Below are positions 53,212 to 62,639 of a DNA stretch of 64,000 bases, one piece after another. The notes under the pieces are model-generated. The model saw only the letters and a list, made by a program, of their open reading frames with translations, did no database searches and was not told where the DNA came from. This DNA is from Saxibacter everestensis (lineage in GTDB: Bacteria; Actinomycetota; Actinomycetes; Actinomycetales; Brevibacteriaceae), in assembly GCF_025787225.1 (NCBI RefSeq), contig NZ_CP090958.1:3334550-3398549 (forward strand). The letters are read 5' to 3'. Within the stretch, counting starts at the first letter, position 1. Each line of letters opens with the position of its first letter. The position numbers were made by a program, and so were the translations under genes.

Positions 53212-54481
53212 CCATCAGCCTTCCGGCGCACGCCGAACGCACGCAATCCTCCAGCGACCCGAACGCAACGTCCACGCCGAGATTTGCCGGCGCGTAGTGC
53301 GCCCATTTGCCCGAGTTCGTCAGCACAGTCCGCGTGCCAGGTTTGAGGATCGGCGTCACATAGGTGCAGGTGTCGACCACGAGCCGTCCGCCCGCCCGTT
53401 CGATGACCTCGACATAGCCTGCCTCCTGCGCGAGCGCGTAGACAGCGCGGCCGGTCGAGATGTAGAAATCGACGCTCGGATGGATATCGCCGGAACGGAC
53501 GAGTGCCTCGGCGGCGTCCCGGATCTCGGCCAATGAAGCATGCGGGGTGCCTACACTGACTGCGTCGAGTCGATCGCCGCTCGCGCTGGTCAGTTCCCGC
53601 CTGGCCGACCTGAGCATGTCTACAGTGACAGTCACCGTCAGCTCCGGCTCCTGGCCCTGCATCGCCACCGCCAGACTGGGCGCTTCCGGGGTCACGCCGA
53701 CCACGTGGAACAGCGCCACCGAACCGGATGACGCGCTGGTCGAGCCGAGTGCCTTGAGCTGGTCTTCCGTGGTCGTGTCCGGCAGCCCGCTGAACACCGG
53801 CACCTTGCCTCCGCTGTGCAGGCCGGCCAGGTAGCCGAGCAGCGCGTATCCGATCTCGTTCTGGAACACCGCCGCGGGTAGGTCTTCGCAGTCGAAGAGA
53901 ATCTCGGCTCGCCGGTTCTGGTCCAGATGCAGACCGGCCCTCGGCGCCTTGCCGGTGATTGCCGCACAGATGTCGAGAAAATCCCCGTACCGGTCAGTGC
54001 GTGCGCCGAATACCGAATTGGCGAAGACAATCGCATTCGATTCAGCCCAGGCGATATGTTCGCCGAATGCCGGTCGTGACTCGACGTGGTAGGGCGCGCA
54101 GGTCCAGGTCGGCCGGGCGCCCAGCTCGAGATAGGTCTGCATCAGCTCCCTGCCCTCGGTTTTGATCCCGGGATATCGCGCCGGGTCGTCACGGATCAGG
54201 TCCGGGTGCATCAGGTCCAGCGAGCCAACGTTGAGTGTGGTCGGAATTGCCACCTGGCCGCCGAGATCGCGCAGCTTCCGGGCGAAGTCGAGGCCGGCAC
54301 GGCCGTGGAACAGGCATGAGTCGATGTGCGCCCGGGTTACGTCGATGAGCTCGGAGGCTTCCCGCGCCCTGGCCAGGCTTACGACCACCCGCATTGCCAT
54401 CGCCACAGCTTCGCCGCGATCGCCGGCAAGCATCTCGCGTTCGCCATCGCGCAGCCGGAGCATGACCGGACTAGAGCGCAT
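53195..54481 (-). CDS. Aconitase-X catalytic subunit (cis-3-hydroxyproline dehydratase type)
   Basis: A 428-residue large subunit. The opening LRDGEREMLAGDRGEAVAMAMRVVVSLA and the conserved HIDSCLFHGRAGLDFARKL are diagnostic; Cys residues suited to a cluster site occur in RPTWTCAPYHV and VVDTCTYVTP. The enzyme dehydrates cis-3-hydroxy-L-proline toward pyrroline-2-carboxylate. It follows the GntR gene and lies at the end of the hydroxyproline locus. Confidence 0.92.
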   Translation of the reverse strand: MRSSPVMLRLRDGEREMLAGDRGEAVAMAMRVVVSLARAREASELIDVTRAHIDSCLFHGRAGLDFARKLRDLGGQVAIPTTLNVGSLDLMHPDLIRDDPARYPGIKTEGRELMQTYLELGARPTWTCAPYHVESRPAFGEHIAWAESNAIVFANSVFGARTDRYGDFLDICAAITGKAPRAGLHLDQNRRAEILFDCEDLPAAVFQNEIGYALLGYLAGLHSGGKVPVFSGLPDTTTEDQLKALGSTSASSGSVALFHVVGVTPEAPSLAVAMQGQEPELTVTVTVDMLRSARRELTSASGDRLDAVSVGTPHASLAEIRDAAEALVRSGDIHPSVDFYISTGRAVYALAQEAGYVEVIERAGGRLVVDTCTYVTPILKPGTRTVLTNSGKWAHYAPANLGVDVAFGSLEDCVRSACAGRLMVDDAW

Positions 54482-54547
54482 TGCCGATCCCGCTGGATGC
54501 GCGGGAGGTCCCGCCGGACGCGCGACGGAACCCGCCGGCGATCCGCG

Positions 54548-55288
54548 TCATCCCGCGTCGCCCGCCCAGATTGAACGAACGTGACCAAGATGCTGACTCA
54601 CCAGCTGGCGCATGCCTTCGACGTCCTTCTGCAGAGCGGCATCCACCATCTGCTCGTGCTCGGCGGCGAGGATGCCGAGCTTGCCTGCATTTGCCAACGT
54701 CTCCAGTCCGTAGAGCCTTGACCGGGATCGCAGGTCGTGCACCACCTCGACCAGCCGCTCATTGCCGTGCAGCGACAGGAACGCCAAATGAAACTCGGTA
54801 TCGGCCTCGATATAGCCGACCAGATCCTTCTTGTCCGCTGCCTTCACGATGGCCCGAGCCTTTGGTCGCAGGGCGGAAACCGCCTTGGCGAGACTGCCTT
54901 CACACTTCCCGGCAACCAGGGCCATCGTCGGCACCTCGATCATGGCGCGCAGTTCCGCCAGCGAATCGAGTTCATGCCCGCTGACCCCGGTGACCCGGAA
55001 GCCCTTGTTCCGCACCACTTCAACCAGACCCTCACTCACCAGGTCCAGCATCGCCTCGCGGACTGGCGTCGCGGAGACGCCGAACTGGGCCGCCAGCTTG
55101 GGCGCCGAGTACAGCACCCCCGGACGCATATGCCCTGACACCAGTGACGCCCGAAGTGCTTCGGCCACGTGCTGGCGGAGGCTCATCCGGTTGTTGAACG
55201 TCGGCAGCGAGAGCTCTTCGACAGAGTCGGACCCGGTCGACTCCGTCGGCGCGGATGTGGCGCGGGGCAGGTCAGATCGGGTACTCAT
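54548..55288 (-). CDS. GntR-family regulator (FCD subfamily) of the hydroxyproline locus
   Basis: A 246-residue regulator. HTH: APKLAAQFGVSATPVREAMLDLVSEGL; FCD: EADTEFHLAFLSLHGN with the usual Asp/His metal site. It is 66 bases upstream of the aconitase-X genes and downstream of the racemase-like gene. The dyad at 55411-55424 before it is the likely target, so it probably senses a hydroxyproline metabolite. Confidence 0.92.
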   Translation of the reverse strand: MSTRSDLPRATSAPTESTGSDSVEELSLPTFNNRMSLRQHVAEALRASLVSGHMRPGVLYSAPKLAAQFGVSATPVREAMLDLVSEGLVEVVRNKGFRVTGVSGHELDSLAELRAMIEVPTMALVAGKCEGSLAKAVSALRPKARAIVKAADKKDLVGYIEADTEFHLAFLSLHGNERLVEVVHDLRSRSRLYGLETLANAGKLGILAAEHEQMVDAALQKDVEGMRQLVSQHLGHVRSIWAGDAG

Positions 55289-55410
55289 GCATGCACTTCC
55301 TTCGAAAGCTCACCATTGTCGACCGCCAGAAAACGTGCCATTGCCGACCGTCGAAGCGCCAGTCGATCGGTCCGACTCCACAACGATAGTCGACCGGCAT
55401 CCCGCCCCGC

Positions 55411-55424
55411 ATACACTGCTGTAT
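55411..55424. promoter_or_regulatory. GntR-type palindrome
   Basis: ATACA and TGTAT flank CTGC, a 14-base dyad with perfect five-base arms in the 175-base gap between the GntR and racemase genes. The rest of the gap (55289-55463) shows only plausible promoter sequence. Confidence 0.45.
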
Positions 55425-55463
55425 CAGCAACCTCCGCGCAACAGCTGCGCGCTACTTTGCACC

Positions 55464-56501
55464 TCATCGCAGCACGAAACCCGGCGTGATCGAATCGCGC
55501 GGATCGACGCTGAACGTCGACTCGCCCGTTCTGTACGCCATCCCCACCACCTCCGGTATCACCGGTTCAGCGACACGGGCATCGGTGGTCGCAGCGCCCG
55601 CCTGCGCCCGGCCACCGGACAGCACCCGGCCGAGGAACCTGCTGCCAACGATCGAATCGTGCACCAGCTGTTCGCCAGGTGCGAGCGTGCCGGCGTCGGT
55701 CAGCAGGGCGAGCCGGGCGCAGGTGCCCGAGCCGCACGGCGAACGGTCCACCTCGCCATCGGCGAACACAGTGACGTTACGCTGATGCACCACGCCATCG
55801 GCGGAAAAGTCGTCATAGAGAATCGTGCCGTAGATGCCGGAGAGCCGCTCGTCATCCGGATGCCGCGCCACCTCGTGGGAATTGAGCAGGTGCTTGATCT
55901 CGCGGCCGATGCGGATCAGCTCCGGGTAGTCTTCCGGTGTCACCGAAAGGCCCACCGCCGATGCCGGCAGGCTGGCGTAGATCGCGCCGCCGAACGACAC
56001 GTCGACACTCAGGTCGCCACGCAATGTCGCCACCGGGACGTCCCGGGCCACAACCCAGCTGGGCACGTTGACGAAGGCGACCGACTCGACCTGTCCGCCC
56101 AGGCAGGTCACCCGGGCAGTGACCCTGCCGGAGGGCACGTCAATGACAACATCTGTGCTTCCATCCGGATCAGCCGACACCCTGCCGGATTCGACCGCCC
56201 ACACGCCGAGCGCAATGGTGCCATGGCCGCATGCTGTGGAGAATCCGTCCTTGTGCCAGAACAGCACGCCGAAATCGGCACCGTCGTCATCCGGCGGGGT
56301 CAGGAATCCCCCGTACATGTCGGCATGACCGCGAGGCTCGGAACAGAGCACCTTCCGCGTCCGCTGGATGACGTCATCGTCGATCGCGTTCATCCTGCGC
56401 TCTGCCACTGTCGCACCCGGGATGTCGGGCGCACCGGCTGTGACAATCCGGAACGGCTCACCGCCGGTGTGATAATCGACGGTCGAGTAGGTTTCAGTCA
56501 C
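55464..56501 (-). CDS. Proline-racemase-family enzyme
   Basis: A 345-residue protein. Both active-site cysteines are present: STACGHGTIALG near 90 and DRSPCGSGTCAR near 255, so it should act as a racemase or epimerase; trans-3-hydroxyproline dehydratases usually carry Thr at the second site. It is the last gene of the Liv operon, 30 bases after the LivF-type gene, and presumably interconverts an imported proline derivative. Confidence 0.9.
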   Translation of the reverse strand: MTETYSTVDYHTGGEPFRIVTAGAPDIPGATVAERRMNAIDDDVIQRTRKVLCSEPRGHADMYGGFLTPPDDDGADFGVLFWHKDGFSTACGHGTIALGVWAVESGRVSADPDGSTDVVIDVPSGRVTARVTCLGGQVESVAFVNVPSWVVARDVPVATLRGDLSVDVSFGGAIYASLPASAVGLSVTPEDYPELIRIGREIKHLLNSHEVARHPDDERLSGIYGTILYDDFSADGVVHQRNVTVFADGEVDRSPCGSGTCARLALLTDAGTLAPGEQLVHDSIVGSRFLGRVLSGGRAQAGAATTDARVAEPVIPEVVGMAYRTGESTFSVDPRDSITPGFVLR

Positions 56502-56531
56502 CTGAGCTCCCCTACTTTCCGAGATTGAAAT

Positions 56532-57245
56532 CTACTTTCCGAGGTAGGCATCGATAACCCGGCCGTCCTGCTGCAGCTGCTCCGAGGTGCCTTCCAATGA
56601 CACATGCCCCGATTCGATCACATACCCACGGTGCGCCACCTTCAGCGCCGAGCGGGCGTTCTGCTCAATCAGCAGCACCGAAGTGCCCCGGGCGTTGATC
56701 GTCCGGATTACCTCCATGATCTGCGCCACCACGAGCGGGGCCAGCCCCATCGATGGTTCGTCGAGCATCAGCAGTTTCGGCCCGGTGACCATAGCGCGGC
56801 CGATTGCCAGCATCTGCTGCTCGCCGCCGGAAAGCGTTCCGCCGGTCTGCGTGCGCCGCTCCGCCATCCGGGGCAGCAGATCGTAGACCTCGGCGATTCG
56901 CTTGTCGATCAGCCTGGTGTCCTTGACCGTGTAACCACCGATCTGCAGGTTCTCGTGCACTGTCAGCCGGGAGAAGATCCTGCGACCCTCGGGTACGTGC
57001 ACGATTCCGCGCTCGACGATGTCCCACGGGCTGGCCCTGCTGATGTCCTTTCCGAATGCCTCAACGACGCCCGACTTCGGCCGCACCACGCCGGAGATGG
57101 TGGACAGCGTGGAAGACTTGCCTGCGCCATTGTTGCCGAGCAGCGAAACGATCTCGCCCTCCTCGACACTGATGCTCAGATCACGCAGCGCGACGACCTT
57201 GCCGTAGGCAACGTTGAGGTCCTTGAGCGTGAGCACGGTGGTCAT
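56532..57245 (-). CDS. livF: Branched-chain-type ABC ATPase (LivF-like)
   Basis: A 237-residue ATPase. Walker A is GNNGAGKSS, the signature LSGGEQQMLAIGRAM, Walker B LLMLDEPSMGLAP. Its start overlaps the LivG stop (ATGA). It drives the importer made by the upstream genes. Confidence 0.95.
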   Translation of the reverse strand: MTTVLTLKDLNVAYGKVVALRDLSISVEEGEIVSLLGNNGAGKSSTLSTISGVVRPKSGVVEAFGKDISRASPWDIVERGIVHVPEGRRIFSRLTVHENLQIGGYTVKDTRLIDKRIAEVYDLLPRMAERRTQTGGTLSGGEQQMLAIGRAMVTGPKLLMLDEPSMGLAPLVVAQIMEVIRTINARGTSVLLIEQNARSALKVAHRGYVIESGHVSLEGTSEQLQQDGRVIDAYLGK

Positions 57246-58093
57246 GAGTCCTCCTTCATTTCCGCCGCGCCTTCCGCGGCGATCGCGGCGGCCTCCTGCT
57301 GCGTTTCGCTATCCTCGGCGCCGAGGTAGGCCTCGATCACCTTCGGGTTCGACCTGATCTCGGCCGGCGTGCCCTCGGCTATTTCCTTGCCGAAGTTCAG
57401 CACCACGATCCGCCGCGATACGTCCATCACGAGTCCCATGTCATGTTCGATCAGCACGACGGCGGTGCCGAGCTGCGCAATCCGGTTCAGCAGTTCGAGC
57501 AGCTTCTCCTTCTCGCCGTGGTTGAGTCCTGCCGCAGGTTCGTCCAGCAGCAGCATCTTGGGCTCCCTGGCCAGCGCGCGGGCGATCTCCACCAGTCGCT
57601 GTTCGCCGTACGGCAGGTTCCGCACCTCCGAGGCGCGGTCGGAGATCACGCCGACGAAGTCGAGCCACTTGTGCGCCTCGTCTGTCGCCTGCTGTTCCGA
57701 CCTGTGAAAGCGCGGGGTGTGCAGGATGGCGTCCAGCGCGCTTTGCTTGATTCGGACGTGCATGCCGGCCCGAACGTTGTCCAGCACAGTCAGCTCGCCG
57801 AACAGGCGCAGGTTCTGGAAGGTCCTGGCCACCCCGTACGAGGCGATGACGGCCGGCCGCTTACCGGTGATCCGGCGGCCGTCGAACGTCACTGTTCCGT
57901 GATTGGGCTTGTAGAACCCGGTGATGCAATTGAAGGCACTGGTCTTGCCTGCGCCGTTCGGCCCGATTACGGAGAGCACATCGCCAACGTAGACATTGAA
58001 GGACAGGTCACTGACCGCGCGCACACCGCCGAAGGCGACATGCATTCCGGATACCTCGAGCAGCGGGGTCCTGGTTTCTGTCGCAGCGCTCAT
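57242..58093 (-). CDS. livG: Branched-chain-type ABC ATPase (LivG-like)
   Basis: A 283-residue ATPase. Walker A is GPNGAGKTS, the signature LPYGEQRLVEIARAL, and Walker B MLLLDEPAAGLNHGE. ATG 58093 overlaps the LivM stop (ATGA); a longer frame upstream is not used. The C-terminus has an extra acidic, Ala-rich tail. Confidence 0.95.
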   Translation of the reverse strand: MSAATETRTPLLEVSGMHVAFGGVRAVSDLSFNVYVGDVLSVIGPNGAGKTSAFNCITGFYKPNHGTVTFDGRRITGKRPAVIASYGVARTFQNLRLFGELTVLDNVRAGMHVRIKQSALDAILHTPRFHRSEQQATDEAHKWLDFVGVISDRASEVRNLPYGEQRLVEIARALAREPKMLLLDEPAAGLNHGEKEKLLELLNRIAQLGTAVVLIEHDMGLVMDVSRRIVVLNFGKEIAEGTPAEIRSNPKVIEAYLGAEDSETQQEAAAIAAEGAAEMKEDS

Positions 58094-59229
58094 CGCTCCA
58101 GCTCCTTCTCCCGCTGTTTGGTGCGTTTCTTCTCGATCTTCGATACGCGCTCGCTCACCTTCGAGGGCCAGATTCCCTGCGGACGGAACACCATCATCAC
58201 GATCAGCACGATGCCGAAGATGAAGTACCGCCAGTTCTCCGCGCCACGCAACAGCTCGGGCAGCAGCGAAATGATCAGCGCACCGATCACGACGCCCGGG
58301 GTCGAGCCCATGCCGCCGAGAACGACGGCCATCAGGATCAGCGCCGACCACAGGAAGGTGAAGCTCATCGGCGAAATCGCGGTCTGGTGCGCCGCGAAGA
58401 TCACGCCGGCGATGCCGCCGAAGATGGCTCCGCCGATGTACGCGGCGAACTTGATCCGGTAGGTGTGGATCCCCATCGCCTCGGCGGCGTCCTCATCCTC
58501 ACGAACGAAGCGCCAGGCGCGGCCGATCCGGCTTCTGCCCAGCCTTGCAGAGGCAAGCACCGCCAATCCGACAATGATCACGGTGACGAAGTAGAGCGCG
58601 ACATCCGGGCGCAGGCCGAACTCGCCGAAGCCCGGGATGCCGAAGATGCCGTTGGGCCCGCCGGTGAAATCCAGGTTGTTCGCCGTGATCCGGATGATCT
58701 CGCCGAAGCCAAGAGTCACGATTGCCAGATAGTCGCTGCGCAGCCGCAGGGTCGGTCCGCCGATGATCAGGCCTGCGACGACGGCCGCCACGATCACGGC
58801 TGGAATCGTCGCGATGATCGGCCAGCCCAGCACCGTGGAGAGGATGCCCGAGGTGTACGCCCCGATGGCGAAGAAGGCAGCGTAGCCGAGGTCGAGCAGG
58901 CCACAATACCCAACCACGATATTGAGCCCGACCGCGAGCATCACGAAGATCAGCGCGTCGGTCGAGATCCGGATCGTGTAGGACGAGGAACTGATGAATG
59001 GCACGGCAATGGCCAGGATCATAACTCCCCAGGCAAACCAGGGGCTGGCGATGAAGCGGGACGCAGCGGTCTGCCGGTGCACCCGGGTGCCACCGAAATC
59101 GCCTCCCGGCCCGGAAGAGCTGCCCGGTCCGCCCGGCGTCAGGCCGGTACCGACCCCGGCTTTGACCGAGCCGCCGCGCTCTTCCACCGCTTGTACGAAC
59201 CCCGAGGCGTTCTGGTTATCGGTACCCAT
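58090..59229 (-). CDS. livM: Branched-chain-type ABC permease (LivM-like)
   Basis: A 379-residue permease with about ten hydrophobic segments. It has an unusual cytoplasmic N-terminal extension of about 60 Gly/Ser-rich residues (VGTGLTPGGPGSSSGPGGDF) before the first helix. LGYAAFFAIGAYTSGILS and the ATPase-docking REDEDAAEAMGIHTYRIKF identify the family. Start ATG 59229 overlaps the LivH stop (TGATG). Confidence 0.94.
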   Translation of the reverse strand: MGTDNQNASGFVQAVEERGGSVKAGVGTGLTPGGPGSSSGPGGDFGGTRVHRQTAASRFIASPWFAWGVMILAIAVPFISSSSYTIRISTDALIFVMLAVGLNIVVGYCGLLDLGYAAFFAIGAYTSGILSTVLGWPIIATIPAVIVAAVVAGLIIGGPTLRLRSDYLAIVTLGFGEIIRITANNLDFTGGPNGIFGIPGFGEFGLRPDVALYFVTVIIVGLAVLASARLGRSRIGRAWRFVREDEDAAEAMGIHTYRIKFAAYIGGAIFGGIAGVIFAAHQTAISPMSFTFLWSALILMAVVLGGMGSTPGVVIGALIISLLPELLRGAENWRYFIFGIVLIVMMVFRPQGIWPSKVSERVSKIEKKRTKQREKELER

Positions 59230-60134
59230 CAGACACGCTCCGTTACTTTCTCACCAAGTAGGCCGGTGGGTTTCACCGTCAGGAAGAGGATCAGGAAGCC
59301 GAAGGCGAAAACATCGCGCCATTCGCTGCCGAGGAAGGCGGTGCCGAACGATTCGAGCAGGCCGAGCACGACGCCGCCGAGCACCGCGCCGCGCACGTTG
59401 CCGATGCCGCCGATCACTGCCGCGGTGAATGCCTTCAGGCCGATCAGGAAGCCCATCAGGAAGTCGATCTTGCCGTAGTACGCGCCAGCCATCACACCGG
59501 CGGCGCCAGCCAGGGCGGAACCGATGAAGAAGGTGCGCGCGATCACCGAGTCGACGTTGATGCCCATGAACAGGCATGCCTTCGGGTCCTGCGAGATTGC
59601 ACGCATCGCCCGCCCGGACCTGGACTTGTTGATCAGCAGGTCGAGGCCGACCATCAGCGCAACGGCGATCAGCATCATCACGATCTGGTTGATCGTGATC
59701 CGCGCGCCGAGGAAGTTCAGCGTGCTGCTTTCCAGCTGCACCGCGTACACCTTGGGATTCGGGCCGGCCCAGAGCGCGATGCCATATTCGAGCGCGAAGC
59801 TTGCACCGACCGCGGTTATCAGCACCGAGAGCCGTGGCGCGCCCCGAAGTGGCCGATATGCGACCCGTTCCAGCACCAGCCCGGCCGAGCCGGTCAGCGC
59901 CATAGCCATGATCATCACGATGACCAGGGTCAGCAGCGAACCACCACCGGCGAAGGCACCGCCACCGAAAGTGAGGATGGCGAACCCGGCGAAGGCGCCA
60001 AGCATGTAGATGTCGCCGTGAGCGAAGTTGAGCAATTTGATAATGCCGTACACCATCGAGTAGCCGAGGGCGACGAGCGCGTAGAACGAACCGACGAAGA
60101 GTCCGTTCAGGATTAGTTGAACCAGATGATCCAT
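59229..60134 (-). CDS. livH: Branched-chain-type ABC permease (LivH-like)
   Basis: A 301-residue permease. The opening LILNGLFVGSFYALVALGYSMVYGIIKLLNFAHGD is characteristic, and the ATPase-contact loop is RAMRAISQDPKACLFMGINVD. Preceded by the intercistronic hairpin at 60184. Confidence 0.95.
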   Translation of the reverse strand: MDHLVQLILNGLFVGSFYALVALGYSMVYGIIKLLNFAHGDIYMLGAFAGFAILTFGGGAFAGGGSLLTLVIVMIMAMALTGSAGLVLERVAYRPLRGAPRLSVLITAVGASFALEYGIALWAGPNPKVYAVQLESSTLNFLGARITINQIVMMLIAVALMVGLDLLINKSRSGRAMRAISQDPKACLFMGINVDSVIARTFFIGSALAGAAGVMAGAYYGKIDFLMGFLIGLKAFTAAVIGGIGNVRGAVLGGVVLGLLESFGTAFLGSEWRDVFAFGFLILFLTVKPTGLLGEKVTERV

Positions 60135-60183
60135 GTCACTCCTACGGCCGCTGACTTTCTCGAACGGCTCGTTTGGTCCCGGT

Positions 60184-60217
60184 GGAGGGCCCGGATCGTT
60201 TCTCGATCGGGCCCTCC
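60184..60217 (-). terminator. Intercistronic hairpin between SBP and permease genes
   Basis: A 14 to 15-base inverted repeat (GGAGGGCCCG-GATCG against CGATC-GGGCCCTCC, one bulge, loop TTTCT) lies in the 94-base gap between the binding protein and LivH. No T tract follows, so it probably stabilises the binding-protein message or partially attenuates readthrough, making more binding protein than permease. Confidence 0.6.
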
Positions 60218-60228
60218 CGGTAGGTGAA

Positions 60229-61392
60229 TTACTTCTTCAGTACGAGCTTGTCGTCCTTGACAACGAGAATCTCGAAGCCGCCGGCTGACAGCGTGTGTTC
60301 CGGCGTGAACTTCAGCGGCCCGGAGAAGACTTCGAAGCCGTCGATGGCCTCGAGTGCCTTGGTGATGTCCTCACCCTTGGTCGACTTCGCGTTCTTGATC
60401 GCTTCCGCGGCAATCCGAACCGCGTCGTACGACTGGGTGGAGTACGGCCCTGGATCGGCGTTGAACTTCTTCTTGTAGTTGTCGACCCAGGCCTGGTCGC
60501 CGATGGTCTCGGGGGTCTGCGTCATGGTGGCAAGCACACCCTGAGCGTTGTCCTGACCGGCGATCTCGATCAGTTGCTTGTCCACGGACCCATCGGCGAC
60601 CATGATCTTGCCGTCGTAACCGGCCTCGCGGAACTGCTTGATCAGTAGTCCGCCTTCCTGGTAGTAGCCGGTCCAGTAGACGAAGTCCGGCTTTGCCTTC
60701 ACCGCTGAAGTGACGGCTGCGGAGTAGTCGGATTCGCCTGCGGTGATCGACTGCTTGTTCACGACCTTCGTGCTGCCGTCAGCTTCGATGCTCTCGGCGG
60801 TCTTGGTGGTGATGTCCTTCGAGTACGAGGTGTTGTCGTCGATCAGCGCAACCGACTTCGAGCCTTCGGCCTTGATTTCCTCGACAGCCCTTTCCGCCTG
60901 CTGAGAACCGGTGCCGTTGACCAGGAAGACGTTGGGCAGCTTCTGGTCGACCAGGTCGTTCGAATTAGCTGCTGGAATCAGCATCGGGATGCCGGCCTTG
61001 TCGAAGATCGATAGCGTCGGCAGGGTCGCACTGGAGCAGTAGCCGCCGACCGAGGCGGTAATACCCTCCGTGACCAGTTTCGAGGCGCCGGCCGCGGCGG
61101 TCTTCGGGTCGCAGGCTTCGTCCTCGACGATGAGTTCGAGCTGCCGGCCGTCGACGCCGCCCTTCTCGTTGATCTCATCGATCGCGAGTTGCGCGCCATT
61201 CTTCATATAGGGGCCGATCGCGGCCGATGAGCCCGAGGTCGGGGTGAGCATGCCGAGCTTGATCGGGCCCGAGTCGTCGGCTTCGCCGCCCGAGTCGGCG
61301 GTGAGGCCTCCGCCGCCACAGGCACTCAGCCCCAGGACCAGGGCAGCCGCAGCAGCCAGCTGCGTCATCCGTACGCTTCTTCTGAACATCAT
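60229..61392 (-). CDS. livK: Branched-chain-type ABC binding lipoprotein (LivK-like)
   Basis: A 387-residue binding protein. Signal and lipobox are MTQLAAAAALVLGLSAC (Cys near 25). The family's IKLGMLTPTSGSSAAIGPYMKNGAQLAIDEINEKGGVDG and SVGGYCSSATLPTLSIF follow. The context suggests hydroxyproline or proline derivatives as ligand. The 239-base gap upstream (61393-61631) contains an AT-rich stretch near 61540 suited to a promoter and no other feature. Confidence 0.93.
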   Translation of the reverse strand: MMFRRSVRMTQLAAAAALVLGLSACGGGGLTADSGGEADDSGPIKLGMLTPTSGSSAAIGPYMKNGAQLAIDEINEKGGVDGRQLELIVEDEACDPKTAAAGASKLVTEGITASVGGYCSSATLPTLSIFDKAGIPMLIPAANSNDLVDQKLPNVFLVNGTGSQQAERAVEEIKAEGSKSVALIDDNTSYSKDITTKTAESIEADGSTKVVNKQSITAGESDYSAAVTSAVKAKPDFVYWTGYYQEGGLLIKQFREAGYDGKIMVADGSVDKQLIEIAGQDNAQGVLATMTQTPETIGDQAWVDNYKKKFNADPGPYSTQSYDAVRIAAEAIKNAKSTKGEDITKALEAIDGFEVFSGPLKFTPEHTLSAGGFEILVVKDDKLVLKK

Positions 61393-61631
61393 GGTGTACT
61401 CCGCTTCTTTGCAGGGGTATCGGACTTCATTTCAGGACTATCGACGCTCATTCGCGCCGATACAGCGCTGTGTGACATTGCACTAAGTTAACGCCGGTGA
61501 CGTGCTGGTTCTAGTCTGAGTCGGTCTCTCGTAGTCAAAACTTAATAATTACGTGCGCCGCGAGGTACACACCGGGAACGACCTGTCACGGCATCGATCC
61601 ATTACGAATCGACCCGTCACAGATCGGCCCG

Positions 61632-62633
61632 TCACAGCAGGAAGCCGGCCGGAAACGGATCCTCGGGATCGAGCATGTACTGCGCCGTCCCGGTGATCCA
61701 GGCCCGCCCGGTCACGGTCGGCACCACGGCATCGAAGGCGCCGACCGTGGTGCGGCCAACCAGCCGGCCGGTGAACTGGCTGCCGATGAACGATTCGTTG
61801 ACGAAGTCCGTCTCCAGCTCGAGTTGACCCCGCGCGGCTAGTTGCGCCATCCGGGCGCTGGTCCCGGTGCCGCAAGGCGAACGGTCGAACCAGCCAGGAT
61901 GAATCGCCATCGCATGCCTGGAATGCCGTGCCGTCGACCCCGGTGCCTCTAGATAGACGTGATGACATTCGTTGATCTCGGGATTCTCCGGATGCCGGAC
62001 CGGATTCTGCTCGTTGATTGCGGCCATGATGCTTAAGCCCGCATCGAGCATCTGCCCCTTGTTTGCCCGATCGAAGCCGATGCCCAGGTCCTCGAGCTTG
62101 ACGAAGGCGTAGAAGTTCCCGCCGTAGGCGATGTCGTAACCGACCGAACCGAATCCATCGACGTCTACCCGCTGGTCGAGCGTGTAGACGAACGAGGGCA
62201 CGTTCCGGATAGTGACCGACTTCGCAGCGCCATTCTCGACCCGCACCCGGGCCTCGACCAGGCCGGCCGGGGTATCGAGCCGGATCAGCGTCTCCGGTTC
62301 CCGCACCTCGACCATCCCGGTCTCCACCAGCACGGTTGCCACGCCGATCGTTCCGTGGCCGCACATCGGCAGACATCCCGACACCTCGATGTACAGCACG
62401 CCGAAATCGGCGTCCGGCCTGGTTGGCGGCTGCAGGATCGCACCCGACATCGAGGAGTGGCCCCGGGGTTCGTACATCAGCAGCGTGCGAAGGTGATCAG
62501 AGTCGGCGAGGAAGTTCTGCCGCTTCTCGGACATCGACGCACCCGGCAAAACCCCGACACCGCCCGTGATCACCCGGGTGGGCATTCCTTCGGTGTGCGA
62601 ATCCACCGCGTGATAAACGACTTGGGAGCGCAT
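61632..62633 (-). CDS. 4-hydroxyproline 2-epimerase (proline-racemase family)
   Basis: A 333-residue epimerase. Both catalytic cysteines are present: LPMCGHGTIGVAT near 90 and DRSPCGTGTSARMAQ near 236, the typical 4HypE pattern. It converts trans-4-hydroxy-L-proline to cis-4-hydroxy-D-proline, which the adjacent flavo-dehydrogenase and deaminase process. The gene follows the deaminase by six bases. Confidence 0.92.
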   Translation of the reverse strand: MRSQVVYHAVDSHTEGMPTRVITGGVGVLPGASMSEKRQNFLADSDHLRTLLMYEPRGHSSMSGAILQPPTRPDADFGVLYIEVSGCLPMCGHGTIGVATVLVETGMVEVREPETLIRLDTPAGLVEARVRVENGAAKSVTIRNVPSFVYTLDQRVDVDGFGSVGYDIAYGGNFYAFVKLEDLGIGFDRANKGQMLDAGLSIMAAINEQNPVRHPENPEINECHHVYLEAPGSTARHSRHAMAIHPGWFDRSPCGTGTSARMAQLAARGQLELETDFVNESFIGSQFTGRLVGRTTVGAFDAVVPTVTGRAWITGTAQYMLDPEDPFPAGFLL

Positions 62634-62639
62634 GGCAGG

